Source of the DNA: Globodera rostochiensis
Taxonomy: Eukaryota > Nematoda > Chromadorea > Rhabditida > Heteroderidae
DNA length: 64,000 nucleotides
NCBI GenBank assembly: GCA_018350325.1
Contig: JAEVLN010000003.1
Location: 3,068,441 to 3,132,440, forward strand
Reading direction: 5' to 3'
In this document: positions 1-10,698 of the stretch, piece after piece
How the letters are laid out: each line of letters begins with the position of its first letter
How positions within the stretch are numbered: the first letter of the stretch is position 1
Program-made: the position numbers and the translations under genes
The notes under the pieces: model-generated
What the model was told of the DNA's origin: nothing
The model's input: only the letters and a program-made list of their open reading frames with translations
Database searches by the model: none

Positions 1-23
1 CACGATCGCGCGATCGCGATCAC

Positions 24-709
24 CAGGGGTGCTACTTTTAGGTAAGAAAAATTGGAAAATAGGTACCTAAATAGGTGGGAAAAAATGCCAAAATAGGTAC
101 TAAATAGGTACAAAAATCGTGAAATAGGTACAAAAATAGGTATTTAAGTAAAAAATTTTTACTGAAAATTTTTAAGCACCAAACAAAAAAAAGCGATTAT
201 AAATAAAAGCATATTTTGGCATTTTTCATTGATTTCTGAATGTTTTTAAAAAATAATTCATATTTAACGATAGCCTTTTAGTCATTTTCGAAAAAAATCC
301 ATAAAACTCGCATAAAAAATAAGGAAACAAATTCGGCGCTGAAAAGGCCGCGCCCAAATGGCGCTGGAGCCGAAATGGCCAGAGTGATGAGTTTACCTGG
401 CGTTTAAAACTACCGGAATTGCCATTTTTCGGTATTTTTGGTGCACATTTTGGCTTTTTTTTGCATTTTCAGCAGAATTATATTAAAAAAATTCAAAAAC
501 CTGAAAATAGGTAACAAAAAGGTCGAAATAGGTAGAAAAATAGGTACCTAGGTAATAGGTAGAAAAAAGCCGAAATAGGTAAAAATAGTTACCTATTATA
601 AAGTTCACTTTAAGAGCTTCAAACTGAGCTAAAATTGTGTTTTTCGTGCTTAACTCAGCGTGCCAAGCTCGCAGAAAAAATAGGTATTTACCTAAAAGTA
701 GCATTCCTG
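24..709. mobile_element. hAT-type MITE, TAGGTACCTA-rich
   Basis: The termini are inverted repeats starting CAGGGGTGCTACTTTTAGG and ending in its near-complement. They are flanked by a perfect 8-bp target duplication gcgatcac (16-23 and 710-717). CAG-type ends with an 8-bp duplication are the hallmark of hAT transposons. The interior is AT-rich, has no transposase, and carries many short AAATAGGTA/TACCTA motifs near both ends. It is related to the element at 2181-2723. Confidence 0.9.
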
Positions 710-769
710 GCGATCACGTTTGTGCGATCGCGATCACGATTCCCATCCCTGGTCTATACGAACAACACA

Positions 770-826
770 GTGGTTAGAGCATTCCAGATTGGAAGGGACG
801 TGGGTTCGAGTCCCACCGCGGGTTGA
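770..826 (+). other. tRNA-like relic
   Basis: A good B-box (GGTTCGAGTCC at about 811) follows a D-arm-like stretch, but no 5' acceptor strand pairs with the 3' side, so this is not a functional tRNA. A decayed tRNA gene or the head of a tRNA-derived SINE is likeliest. Confidence 0.35.
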
Positions 827-1050
827 TCTTTTGCTCTTCCGCCCCACAGGGCAATCCTAAAATTGATTAAAAAACAAACAAGACAGAACATTTTTTATTG
901 ATTCTTAACACAAAAATCAACTAGCAAAAAATTCGGAATTTCTATCTTATCAGGGACTGGCTCGGATCCGAATAAAAATACTACCAGTCGATTCCTCTCG
1001 TCGAGCTGAATACGAATCCGTAAAAATTTCTTGCCGGAAAAAATTATGAA

Positions 1051-1627
1051 GAAAGTTATGGCCCCTCAAAGTTGGCCAAAACCCATAGGGGGACCCTTTT
1101 GGTCAACATTTTTGAAATATTTTTTATTCTAAAAATTGTCTGAAAATATGTTATTTGATACGCTGATCACGAATTCATCAATAAAAAAAAAATATAAAAT
1201 TGAGAATTTAAAACTGTTTTTGAACCGCATTAAATTTTGAAAATTAATGAAAAAACGACGGAATTTCTACTTTATAGGGTGTAAATTCAAAAACTGTTAA
1301 AATATATACCAATCGACTCAGCTCGTCGAGCTGATTACGAATCAGCAAAAATTTTGCCGCGGAAACCACTTTGAAGAAAGTTATGTCCCTTATCGGGCTT
1401 TTGTTTTAATTTAAATAAGTCATTTTCCCCATAAATTTCAAAATTTTAAACCGGTTTAAAAACCGCTTTAAATCCTCAATTTTGATTTTCTATTGACGAA
1501 TTCGTATTCAGCGCATCAAATAACATATTTTCAGACAATTTTTAGAATAAAAAATATTTTCAAAAATGTTGACCAAAAGGGTCCCCCCTATGGTTTTTGG
1601 CCAACTTTGAGGGGCCATAACTTTCTT
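1051..1627. mobile_element. Foldback element with ~135-bp inverted arms
   Basis: The arm at 1051-1183 and the arm at 1491-1627 are near-perfect inverted copies. Each contains GTTATGGCCCCTCAAAGTTG and its complement, and a stretch reading TTGTCTGAAAATATG. The spacer is AT-rich with no coding potential. Two short open frames that overlap the arms on opposite strands are mirror images of each other and not genes. Partial copies of the same arms lie at 47930-47975 and 48195-48260. Confidence 0.75.
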
Positions 1628-1703
1628 ACAAAATCTACACAACAAAAGCTTTCGATTGATACCAAATTTGTTTCGTTTGGATAGTTCCAAGAAGAGTTAT
1701 GGC

Positions 1704-2100
1704 CAGGGTTCGCAGATTTGGTGCTTTAGCATCTTTTTGGTGTTTTTTGGAAAGTCAATGATGCTAAAATTTAAAAATGATGTTTTGATACTTTTTGTTG
1801 TTTTTTGGATCCTTCTGATGCTTTTTAATGTTTTTTTGGGTGTTTTGAGGTTTGCCTTACATTGTTTCAGTTTTCGCAAATTTTTTGCACAAATTTTCTT
1901 AACAAAATTCATTAAATTTAAAAATTTTTCCGGGCGGCGTCTGTCGGCACCGCCGGACTCCCATTTTCACAAAATAAAAAAGCCACATTCACTATTTACC
2001 GGTTAAACAAAGGTTTTTAAAAATGATGCTTTTTGGTCCCAAAAGATGCTTTTTTGCTAGCCAAATGATGTTTTTGAAAATTTTCATCTGCGAACCCTAG
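1704..2100. mobile_element. TIR element, hAT-like ends, GATGCTTTTT-rich
   Basis: It begins CAGGGTTCGCAGATTTGG and ends with the complement (ATCTGCGAACCCTAG). No 8-bp duplication is clear. The interior repeats GATGCTTTTT/ATGATGTTTTT and contains a degenerate copy of the GGCGGTGCCGATAGGCGCCG module at about 1931-1958. No transposase is encoded. Confidence 0.6.
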
Positions 2101-2180
2101 GCATGTTACATCAAAGAATTCATTTAAAAGAAATTATTAATTTTTGTTACAAGTTAAGCTGTTTTTTGTAAGGCCATCAA

Positions 2181-2723
2181 CAGGGCTTCCACTTTTAGGC
2201 ACGAAAAATTGCAAAATAGGCGACTAAATAGGCACAAAAATAGGCAAAAAAACTTTTTACCGAAGGTTTTAACAAAAACAAAAAATAAGCGATCATTTCT
2301 GCTTATTGCAGTTACAAATCATAAACCTATCAGTTTATCAACGTTTGAAAAATGCTCACGAATTTGCTCACAAACATGATTTAGTAAACACGTGAGATGT
2401 ATGAGATTCGGGTAAAAGAGTTTGAGGCCCTAAATTTGATTTTTGTTAATGTACTTTGGAAGTCCTTCACCCATGTAACTTTTGCCTTTATTTTTGGCAT
2501 TTTTTGAAAATATCTCAAATCCTGAAAAAAGCCGCCAAAAATGCCGAAATAGGCACAAAAATGTCGAAATAGGCACAAATAGGTATTAGGCACAAAAATC
2601 CCAAAATGGGCATAAATAGGCATAATAAAGTCCATTCTAGAAGCTCCAAATAAAGTTTTCGTCTTAACTCACTGTGCCAAGTTCGCAGGAAAAATAGGCA
2701 TTTGCCTAAAAGTGGAAGCCCTG
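2181..2723. mobile_element. hAT-type MITE, related to 24-709
   Basis: Terminal repeats read CAGGGCTTCCACTTTTAGGC and its exact complement. The flanking 8-mers gccatcaa (2173-2180) and gccattaa (2724-2731) match at 7 of 8 positions. Subterminal AAATAGGCA motifs mirror the AAATAGGTA arrays of the element at 24-709, so the two are diverged members of one family. Confidence 0.88.
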
Positions 2724-2731
2724 GCCATTAA

Positions 2732-3261
2732 AATTCAAAATAAACTTGCAAATATTTAAAAACTTGGCGATCTGTCACTAAAATTCAAATTTTTGGGTAA
2801 AAACCACCAAAATTCCTGCTGTTTGGCGCTCAGAAATTAGGGACAACTTTTCTAGAATTTTAAAGCAAAAGCTAAGCAATTCAAAAGTTTCGAAATTGAA
2901 TGAAAATTCACTGGTGGAAATTAGTGTCTGACCATACACTGTCTGGCCCAAGGGTTTTCGTTAACAATGTTTCACTAAGTATCGAAACGATTGTCTTTGA
3001 ATTTTTGTATATATCAAACTACAGGCTATTACCAAACATTCACAAATCAGCGTTATTCTAATCAGTTTTGTTGAACAAATAAAATTATTAATTAACATTT
3101 TAATCAAGATTCTTGCTTTTAGCTGAATTTCCATTTTTGCGTTAAAATGGGTTGGCAGAGAGTAAAAGTGATTCTAATTAATGGAAAAATACCTCTTTCT
3201 ATATATCGCTCAAACAAGTTTATTTCTTTTTAACATTTATTGTTTTAATCTCTTAGTTTAG
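2732..3261. other. AT-rich stretch without a recognised gene
   Basis: No convincing open frame, RNA gene or repeat boundary was seen here. It may be decayed upstream sequence of the adjoining peptidase pseudogene. Confidence 0.4.
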
Positions 3262-4215
3262 TTCCATTACACGTGTTTGTTGCGGAGACGCCTGGGCCTA
3301 TAGTCGATGGGCGCATTACATTTGGTAATGAACAAACGATTTTGGAGGTCTAAAATTTTTTTGGGCGAAATTGCAACCCGGAGAATTTGATGCCAAAATG
3401 GATTGAAAAGCAACAAATTTTTCTTTTTTTTGGCTCTAATATTAGCGTTTATAGTAACAGAAACACATTGCGATGATGGGGTCTTGCACGCCCTTGAACA
3501 TTTGGTGTTTATGGGGAGCAAGTACTATCGCCACAAGGGCATTCTGGACATCATCGCCAACCGGTGTCTTGCAAGCGGGGCCAACGCAATCACAAAACAA
3601 GACAAAACAACATTTGAGCTTTCCACAGCGGGCAGCATTGGGTTTTTGAAGGTTCTACCCCTGTTCCTTACCCACCTGCTAGAGTCGGACTTAAAGGCCG
3701 CATTTTTAAGATTAAAGTATTGTTCTAAAAAATAAAAAAGACCAAAACAAATCACGAGTTGTGCCGGTCAACTCTAAATTTTTTGCTATTTAGCCGTCAC
3801 AATACATGACGGAGGTCTACCAGGTTAATGGACAAGGGATGGTGGGCTGGTTTTATGCAAATTTATACAATTGAATCCTTTAAAGGATGGGGGAGTAGTA
3901 TATTGCGAGAAGCAAGAAACTGTTTCCATGGAGAAAATTCTGTCCCAAAAGCGTCGGGAGTTAGCTTTTGGCGAAGGATCAAGCTATGCCGCGTGTACGG
4001 GTGGTTCGTTTTATGAATTTGCAAAAGATATATAAAATTTATAGGCAAACCATACGACATACGCCATTGCACCCTCGAAAAAGTAATTGAGTGCTACGAC
4101 AAATTTTAACATCTCGCAAATCTGGTAATAAACGAACCAGGTTTGTTGGTTAAGTACATTACGGGGTGGGGACAAATCGACAACCACAACGATGTGAGAA
4201 AACCCTATCGGGAAT
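3262..4215 (+). pseudogene. M16 (insulinase-like) metallopeptidase pseudogene
   Basis: Pieces of the N-terminal catalytic domain of an M16 zinc peptidase can be followed in order. The segment at 3263-3345 reads LHVFVAETPGPIVDG. The next, at about 3450-3700, carries the inverted zinc motif HALEH with the following LVFMGSKYYRHKG. Then come TEVYQVNGQGM (from about 3807), a GT-AG intron of about 47 nt, DGGVVYCEKQE, a second short intron and TGKPYDIRHCTLEKV. Just after CYDKF a TAA replaces the residue that is Tyr in family members, and LANLVIN continues in the same frame. The C-terminal half is missing, and the copy ends in poly-G repeat sequence at about 4240. It looks closest to the nematode C05D11.1-type M16 group. 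It has the zinc motif but should be non-functional. Confidence 0.72.
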
Positions 4216-4696
4216 TGGTTATGTCCAAAGGCGTACCCAGGGGGGGGGGGCTGGGAGGGCGCTACAGCCCCCCGAAATTTTTTTTTAGTCAATAGCCTTC
4301 CTCTCCCCCCCCCCCCAAAAAAATTAAACACATATGGGGGGACCCTTTTGGTTTTAAATTTATCATTCTTGGGCCAATTTTCTTAACAAATTGTTATCAA
4401 AAAATTAAAACCGGGTTAAAGGTCGAGCGCGCTAAATTTCAAGTTAATTCATTTTTAGTTAAGAAATCCTATAATTCCTTTCTGGGCCCTATGATCACCA
4501 TTTTACGTTATTTTGAATTCGCATTATAATTATAAAAATATATGATTTGTAAGGAGTCTTTTTGTCGATACATCAAGAGCATAAATGGCGTTAATAAATA
4601 AATGTTGTCAGGTGATAACCCAAAATTAAGACCTCCTCAAAATGGGAATTCGCATTATAATTAAAAAATTCTGATTTGTTTTTAAAAAAGAGGTGA
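4216..4696. repeat. Repeat debris with poly-G/poly-C tracts
   Basis: A fragment reading GGCGTACCCAGG followed by a G tract resembles the left end of the CAGGGCCGTA element family seen complete at 55333-55458. A CTTAACAAATTG motif shared with several other repeats follows at about 4383. No gene was recognised. Confidence 0.5.
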
Positions 4697-5620
4697 TCAG
4701 GGGCCTCTTTCTCGCCTTGGGGTTAAGTTAACCCGGGTTAACAACTTAACCCGGGTTTATTTAACCCGAGTTAACACCCACGCTTAACCGGCTTTCTCGT
4801 CTTTAACCTGGGTTAAGTTAACTCGGGTTAAATAAACCCGAGTTTATTCGCTTCCTCCTTTCATTTTTGATGCTTGGTTTGAAATTTTTAATTAAAAAAT
4901 AAATAAATAAAAACGTTAATATTATTTTTTCGTTTTTGTTTAATAAAATCCTTGCCGATTTTAGCTTAAATTTTAGGAATTAAATGATTTATTTATATCA
5001 TTTTAGTATAAAACTAATCATGTAATGTGATTAAAAATTTCTGTTAACATAAGAATTAATAAAATTTATAACACAACGTCTAACTACCGGGCTGAAGTCG
5101 GCTTTATACATTAAACATCTCCATCTATTTTTAAAGATGCCAAAACATTGTTCTATTGCAACGTTCGGCTGCATAAGGCTTTGAAATGCATTTCGACGAT
5201 TTGATTGACTAAATTAATCATCAAAAAGTTATTTTTTCTTGAACTAAAAGATGAATTTTGTCGAACAAATATTTTTATTTTTATTATTTTAAATGAATTT
5301 ATCCCAAAATATTTATTTTATTTGTTTTAATGTGAATTTAATTCATTTCATGGAATAAATAAACCGTTAACTCCGCCTCTTGGGGTTAAGAATCCTTAAG
5401 AAAAACCCGGGTTCGATGAGCAACCCAAAAGACGAGAAACCCGGGTTAATGCTCGTTAACCCGGGTTAAGAAGAGAGTAAACCCGGGTTAAATAAACCGG
5501 GTTAAGCGTTATCCCGAGTTAAGAACCCAAAGACGAGCACCCCAATCCTCTATCGTTAACCCGGGTTTAGGCCCGTTAACCCGGGTTTAGCACTTAACCC
5601 CAAGACGAGAAAGAGGCCCC
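4697..5620. mobile_element. TIR element built of TTAACCCGGGTTAA palindromes
   Basis: The left end reads GGGGCCTCTTTCTCGCCTTG followed by GGGTTAAGTTAACCC. The right end carries the complement ending GACGAGAAAGAGGCCCC. About ten copies of the perfect 14-bp palindrome TTAACCCGGGTTAA, or close variants, crowd both ends. The middle (about 4860-5370) is AT-rich with no coding potential. I could not find an unambiguous target duplication, so the superfamily is uncertain. Confidence 0.72.
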
Positions 5621-5969
5621 AGAGTACATCCCCTGGCTCCCCGCGTCCATTCATTCATTGATTTCGTCACTTTTGCGACAAGTACACAATGATTGTTGTT
5701 GTTGGCCATTGACCATTCAAAAATTATTCCTCGCAATTTTCCGAAAACATAAGAAGGCTTCTTTCATCACTCCAATTATTTTTGCGAAATAATTTAGGCT
5801 TTTTAGCATGAATTTTATGTACATTAAGAGAAGCTTTTCACACAATTTCGACATAATTTAGGAGTTTTACCATAAATTTAACTTTTGAAGAAATAGCATT
5901 TGAAAAAGAGAGAGACAGACGGTTAGAGTAAGATGAGAAGGAGATTTTAATAATTTTATGATAATTCAG
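5621..5969. other. No gene recognised
   Basis: AT-rich sequence with a short run of GA repeats near 5905. No supported feature. Confidence 0.4.
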
Positions 5970-6246
5970 TTATGTCGACCAAACCGTCATCGAATTTCTT
6001 AAACTTCTTTTAAACTCTTCCGGGACAACAGTTGCAATTTACGCAGCTGGCAAATTAAATTTGACGGGGGAGCGATTGACATTTCGACAATTAAAAGGAG
6101 GCAAATGGCTGTTGGTGCGTTGTCCGGTTGGGCGAGAAGAGGACAAATGGGCTAATTGGGAGGCGGAGGCAATTCAGTGGGAATGGCACCGACAATGGAA
6201 TCGAATCTCCATTAAATTCAACGATAGGGACATCGGCTGCGGGTAA
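5970..6246 (+). pseudogene. C-terminal fragment of an expanded cyst-nematode protein family
   Basis: An open frame runs from an acceptor-like ttcag at about 5969 to TAA at 6244-6246, with no start codon nearby. It reads VIEFLKLLLNSSGTTV, then LTGERLTFR, KWLLVRCPVGREEDKW and WNRISIKFNDRDIG. The LTGERL...WLLVRCP...DKW...WNRI...FND pattern matches, from memory, the C-terminus of a large family of F-box-like proteins in potato cyst nematodes. Only this last part is present and no upstream exons of the family were found, so I call it a truncated copy. It could also be the last exon of a gene whose earlier exons I cannot recognise. Confidence 0.5.
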
Positions 6247-6778
6247 ATGAATGAAATTCTTTCAAAATTTTGAAATATTCTACAGCGCCAAGTGAGTGCA
6301 AAAAGTGCATGGCGGAGGGAATTTGATGGATGGAATTTAAAATCTTCATTTGGTACCTACAAATACTCAAAATTTATGTTAACTTCGCTTCATTTTTTAT
6401 ATATAGGTACAAACAATTGATTTTTACAACCAAAATTTTAAAAATTACGACATTTTTTGAATTATAGTAATGAAAGAGGTCCGGCGGCGCCGATAGGCGC
6501 CGTGGCAAAGATTTTAACGATATTTCTTAAGAAAAAATGCTTGTTATTGCCAGTTTTCCCAAAAAACCACAAAAAGTCCACAAGGAACTCGAAAGACCAC
6601 AAAAATCCGCAAATCCGCATTTCAAAAAAAAATCCACATTGGCCTTTCCAAAAACCACATACAAATGCGGTGTTTTCTTGTAAAATTTCTGATTTGAATT
6701 CTGTTTTGTTTTTAAAAAAGAACATAAATTATTTATACAGATTTATTGATTATAATCTTGAAACAAAAAAATTTTAAA
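6247..6778. other. Upstream region of the SPRY gene; repeat module at 6481-6502
   Basis: The stretch contains a copy of the dispersed GGCGGCGCCGATAGGCGCCG module at about 6481-6502 and the short motif TTTCTTAAG shortly after it. Otherwise it is AT-rich and non-coding. Confidence 0.5.
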
Positions 6779-9070
6779 ATGTCAATTTCGTCTGAATCAA
6801 TGGAAGAGGACATAATATCTGATCATGATCAGGGATTGCCAATGTTTTCAGAAGATTTGGGGCCAAATTTGATGGACAGAAACGCATTTTTTGCGTGCCA
6901 AACGGCTCTTCTCCGGTGTTGGCCATTCGTTGTGTAATCGGGCAATCTCCCCACCCCTTTCACAATTTGTCCCCATTCATTCTCTTCGCTTCTTTTGCCT
7001 TTCCCTCCATTTACATTTTCTTTGTTCAGTGTCCCCTCCGGGGACAAAACGATCATCCCACTTTTCCATCACATTAGCTCATCTTTGCCCCTCTACGATG
7101 CCAATTCTGTCCGGATGTTTTGGTTTTTTTTCCTCAAAAGTCCGGGAAGCCCCGGCGGCTACTAATTGGATTACGGTAATCCCTTTCTCCTCTACTGGGC
7201 CTTTTCGGGTTTGTTCAAAGAAGATTGATTTTGCAGTTTGGGGTGTTTCCGAATATTTGGTGTCCCATCCAACAAAAAGTTTGGCCTATTTTTATGCAAA
7301 TTCCACTTGCCCTCAAGTCGGGTGGGGCAATCGGAACAAAAAAATGTCCCACAAAGATCGCCAAAGGCAATTCAATTTTTTTAATGTTTTTTAAACTACA
7401 TAAATTAAGTGTTTACAGATGGTTTATTTGGTAATTGGCTTTTTTGCTTTTGAAATTCCCTCGCAATTTCCGGGTCAACATTTTGCTGGGAGCAAATAAC
7501 CAATTCAAATTTATGTGATAAAAAGAGATTAATTCCACCCAAAAGTGAATGAATGTCCATCCCCCCCCCCCCGTTTTTAGGTCAACCATTTGCCCACCGC
7601 AAAAATCCATTCAATTTATAAGATAATCCCAACTTTCAGTCTATATATATATATATATGTAAATTCATTTAAAACGGTTAAAACATTCATTTATTTTTTT
7701 AAAAACTCTCTCATTCCAATTTTGTAGAAATTAGCACTTGAGCAAAAGCCAACGGTTAATTCTGAACAACAAAAAACTGATCAAAAGCACTGATTGTGAT
7801 GGAGGAAAGAGTTGCAAAACTCGAGCTCGAAAATGTGAATATATTTTTTAACAAAAACATTTCAATTCTTTTTCTGCCATTTGTTCAGAAGGAACTCCGC
7901 ACCAAGTTGAAGGAGTGTCAGAAACAACAGCAACAGAACATCGACGCGCTTAAGAGAAATGGTGGGGCAATTGTTGTTTAAACTTTAAATGCTTTCCTTT
8001 CCAATTTTGAAAAAAAATTAATTCAAAATTCAAAATATCAAATATATAAATAAATAAACAATTATTAGGCTTAACCCCACAAAATCGATGGAATTCCGCT
8101 GCATGTCACGACAACCTCGCGCTCTCTGAGCTCGATCGATTGATTGTCCAACTTAATGGGAATAATTATGGTAAATATTATTTGTTAAAGTGATTTAATT
8201 AAAAAGATTATATAAAGCAGAGTTGGCCATTTTTCCCGGTTCCGGGACTAAGGTACTGAAAAAAAGTACAAACGAGTACCTCAGTCCCGGGTCTCACGGG
8301 ACCGGGAAAAAAACCGGGAATTCCCGGTTTTATCCCCTATTAAATTCCCGGTTTTAAATTTTCTGAAATCCCGGTCCCGGTTTTCCCCAAAAATCCCGGT
8401 CCCGGCCAACTCTAATATAAAGAGATGTTTCCGCTAACTTTTTAGAGTGGCGCTCTGTCCTCGCTGTTGAGCCAATTTCAAAAGAATATTTCGGCATTTT
8501 CTACTGCGAAGTGAAAATGTTAGAGAAAAGCGGGTAAATAAAATTTAATTAATTGAGCTCTTCAAAATTATTGCATTTTCTTTTAAAGAAAATTGTATTT
8601 AGCTATGCTTTCATTGGATTCGCGACCAAACGAATGCCATTGGACAAACATGTTGGAGAGCACCGTGGCACTTACGGATACGGAAGCTATGGCACTTTTT
8701 GGGGTCACGAGCTCGAGGGATGTTCCCGAAACTCTGGACGTCCTTACATCAATGGAAAGCCTCGGTTTGATGTTGGCGACGTCGTCGGCTGCGGCATCAA
8801 TTTGGCAACTCGCCAAATCTTTTACACAAAAAACGGCGAGCGTTTGGGTGAGAAAGAAAATGAATTAAAATTTAGGAGAATTTCATTTTTAAGAAATACA
8901 CTAAATTTGTAAATTTTGCTTTTATTTCCCTTATTTATTTAATTTCTTTTGCAGACACCGCCAATTTATTTGTTTCTTTTTCCGTCGATTTGTTTCCATG
9001 CGTTTCGTTGCGGGGCTCTAACGACAAAATTGAAGCGAACTTTGGCCCGGACTTTAAATACAAATTATGA
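6779..9070 (+). CDS. SPRY-domain protein with coiled coil (SPRYSEC-like), apparent frameshift
   Basis: A likely first exon starts at ATG 6779 ([19 protein letters not shown]). It is acidic, with no signal peptide. A coiled-coil exon begins after tttgtag at 7728 ([19 protein letters not shown]) and resumes as [16 protein letters not shown] at about 7787. The two halves are in different frames, so one base appears gained or lost near 7780. Further exons give [15 protein letters not shown], then [16 protein letters not shown] (about 8070-8170), WRSVLAVEP...[10 protein letters not shown] (8447-8533), and the SPRY core from about 8595. That core reads [20 protein letters not shown], then [20 protein letters not shown]. 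The last exon is 8955-9070, ending [13 protein letters not shown] and TGA. Secreted members of this family are plant-parasitism effectors. This copy shows no secretion signal, so a host-directed role is not supported. It may be intracellular or a pseudogene. Confidence 0.78.
8218..8414. mobile_element. Small hAT-type MITE (CCCGGT arrays) in a SPRY-gene intron
   Basis: It begins CAGAGTTGGCC, ends GGCCAACTCTA, and is flanked by a perfect 8-bp duplication atataaag (8210-8217, 8415-8422). The 197-bp body is mostly repeated TCCCGGTTCCGGGA-like motifs. It lies between the exons ending NNY (8170) and starting WRSV (8446), so it enlarges an intron without disturbing splice sites. Confidence 0.9.
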
Positions 9071-9837
9071 TGAGAAAGCCGCGCGGACAGTGAAAATTGA
9101 TTTGTTTTTATTTGGAAGGATTGTTTCGATCGATTTTAATTGTTTTCAAATTTGTCTGATTTGATTTTTATGCTATTTTGCAATCTGCTCGTTAATTTAA
9201 TCTGGCTTTTCTCATTTGCCAAATGACGCAACGCAATCATCGCCGTCGTTTTTGTTGCACATTTGGCCCTCACAAAGCTTTTATATAAATCCTCGAGTCC
9301 CCGGGTTGTCTTTCTAAACAATATTCACGGCAAAAAAAGTGAAAAATCTTCCTGAGTTCATGCATAATTCGCCAAAATTCAAATATTGCATTCAAAAATA
9401 ACGAACGATTAGGATTTAAAAACGACGATTTTAAGCCCGTCGAATGTCAGAATACGATGTTAAAATTAAAGGAAAGACTTTATTTTATTTTTTTTACTCA
9501 TTGAATTTTTTGTTTGCGATGCCAAATTGTCGTCGTAAAAATTCCGAAGCCTCAAATTTTTTCGGTGTGGTATACCGAATCGGTAATCCGAAATAAACCG
9601 TTAACCCTCCTGTCTCGAGTTGGGGTTAAGATTCGAATTCGGGTCCGGGGTTCGAAATTGACCGAAATTTAAGTTTTTGATGAGTTGGCAAAATGTAACG
9701 CTTTTGCTGAGGAGGCGAAAATCCCGTGGGGAATGATATCCGCGTTCCCGAATTACCCGGTTTTTGGTATTTTGGCACCTTTTCTCAACTATTTAGGTAC
9801 GTATTCCTCACCCTACATACTATAAACCAGGCATGGG
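9071..9837. other. SPRY-gene 3' flank and AT-rich sequence
   Basis: No gene was recognised. A fragment reading TTCGGGTCCGGGGTTCG at about 9637 belongs to a dispersed repeat that recurs near 16915, 28405, 49912, 51436, 54865 and 58990. Confidence 0.4.
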
Positions 9838-9936
9838 CATCCGGATATCCGTGCGTATATCCGGATACGAAACGGATATGAGATTTTGAGGGCGGACGGA
9901 TAGGATACGAAAATTCGTATCCGTGCCATGTTCCCA
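9838..9936. mobile_element. Truncated MITE with ATCCGGATAT motifs
   Basis: It begins CAGGCATGGGCATCCGGATA and carries repeated ATCCGGATAC/GGATACGAA motifs, with an internal complement GTATCCGTGCCATG near 9930. Only the left end has the canonical CAG start, and no duplication was found, so the copy is probably truncated. Confidence 0.45.
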
Positions 9937-9999
9937 AACAAAAATGAAAAATGGTCACCTAAAATCGAGCATTTTTTGCAAAAATTATTTTTAAAATGC

Positions 10000-10196
10000 G
10001 CGTAAAAATTGAGGCCGGGACTGGTACTAAATTGTCCATTTTTCTATCTTGGTACTGAAATTTTGATCCCGGTTTTTAAAACCCTCAACTATAATCCCGA
10101 TTTTTTACAAAACATTTCTTTTTGTCCATAGTCCCGGTTTTTTTGATCGGGATTTTTCCCGATCCCGGGTTTTCCAAAAATCCTCGTCCAACTCAA
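10000..10196. repeat. Decayed copy of the CCCGGT MITE family
   Basis: Motifs such as GGCCGGGACTGG, GTCCCGGTTT and GATCCCGGG followed by TCCAACTC resemble the elements at 8218-8414 and 15135-15289. No clean termini remain. Confidence 0.5.
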
Positions 10197-10389
10197 ATAA
10201 AAAATTGGCGAATGGGTATAACTCTGCCAAAGATAGATCAAACAAGATCTCATTGAGAAATAAGCTTTCTAAACAAATTTTAACGTTTCAAGTTTTTCGA
10301 GATTCTCGAACAGAAGCTTCCTCGATAGAGTTGTCGAGAGTCAAATTCTCGAGACGCGAAGTGCCCCTGGCCTTTTGGTTGTCTCCTTT

Positions 10390-10698
10390 TTAATAAATTC
10401 AAGTCTCGTTCATCCCCAATTTGCCTGCGCTCCTCCCTACCCTTGTGCCCAATATCGTCCATCTTCTCCACAATCCACTGCGGTTCAGGTTCCTCCGGGC
10501 ACTTGAACTTCTCCGCCAATCGCTGGAATAGCCACTCGAATATAACCGCTGTGCCACAAATCTTTTGCCGATTTTCCTGTCGCTCGCCCAACGGAGCCAT
10601 AAAGAAATTTGGGGGGTCTCAAAATTACGGCTCAAAAAAACGCCGTCAAAAGCAAATGGCAACTCATCAAATTCGAAAGCATTTGTTTTGGCACTCAT
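10390..10698 (-). CDS. Hypothetical exon(s), two frames
   Basis: Reading leftwards from ATG 10698, in a good context (gcaaaATG), the frame gives MSAKTNAFEFDELPFAFDGV and FLSRNFETPQISL. It then degrades, while a second frame becomes protein-like (GTAVIFEWLFQRLAEKFKCP, then QWIVEKMDDIGHKG) to about 10390. There is no GT-AG pair at the switch, so this is either a frameshifted gene or a shared exon with an intron I cannot see. An acceptor-like atacag lies just upstream of the ATG, so this could also continue the exon at 14292-14530 across the transposon stack. I do not recognise the protein. Confidence 0.35.

Noticed and set aside
770..826. tRNA gene
   Set aside because: The B-box is good, but no acceptor stem or complete cloverleaf can be drawn.
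1493..1690. Two short overlapping open frames on opposite strands
   Set aside because: They are mirror translations of the inverted arms of a foldback element.
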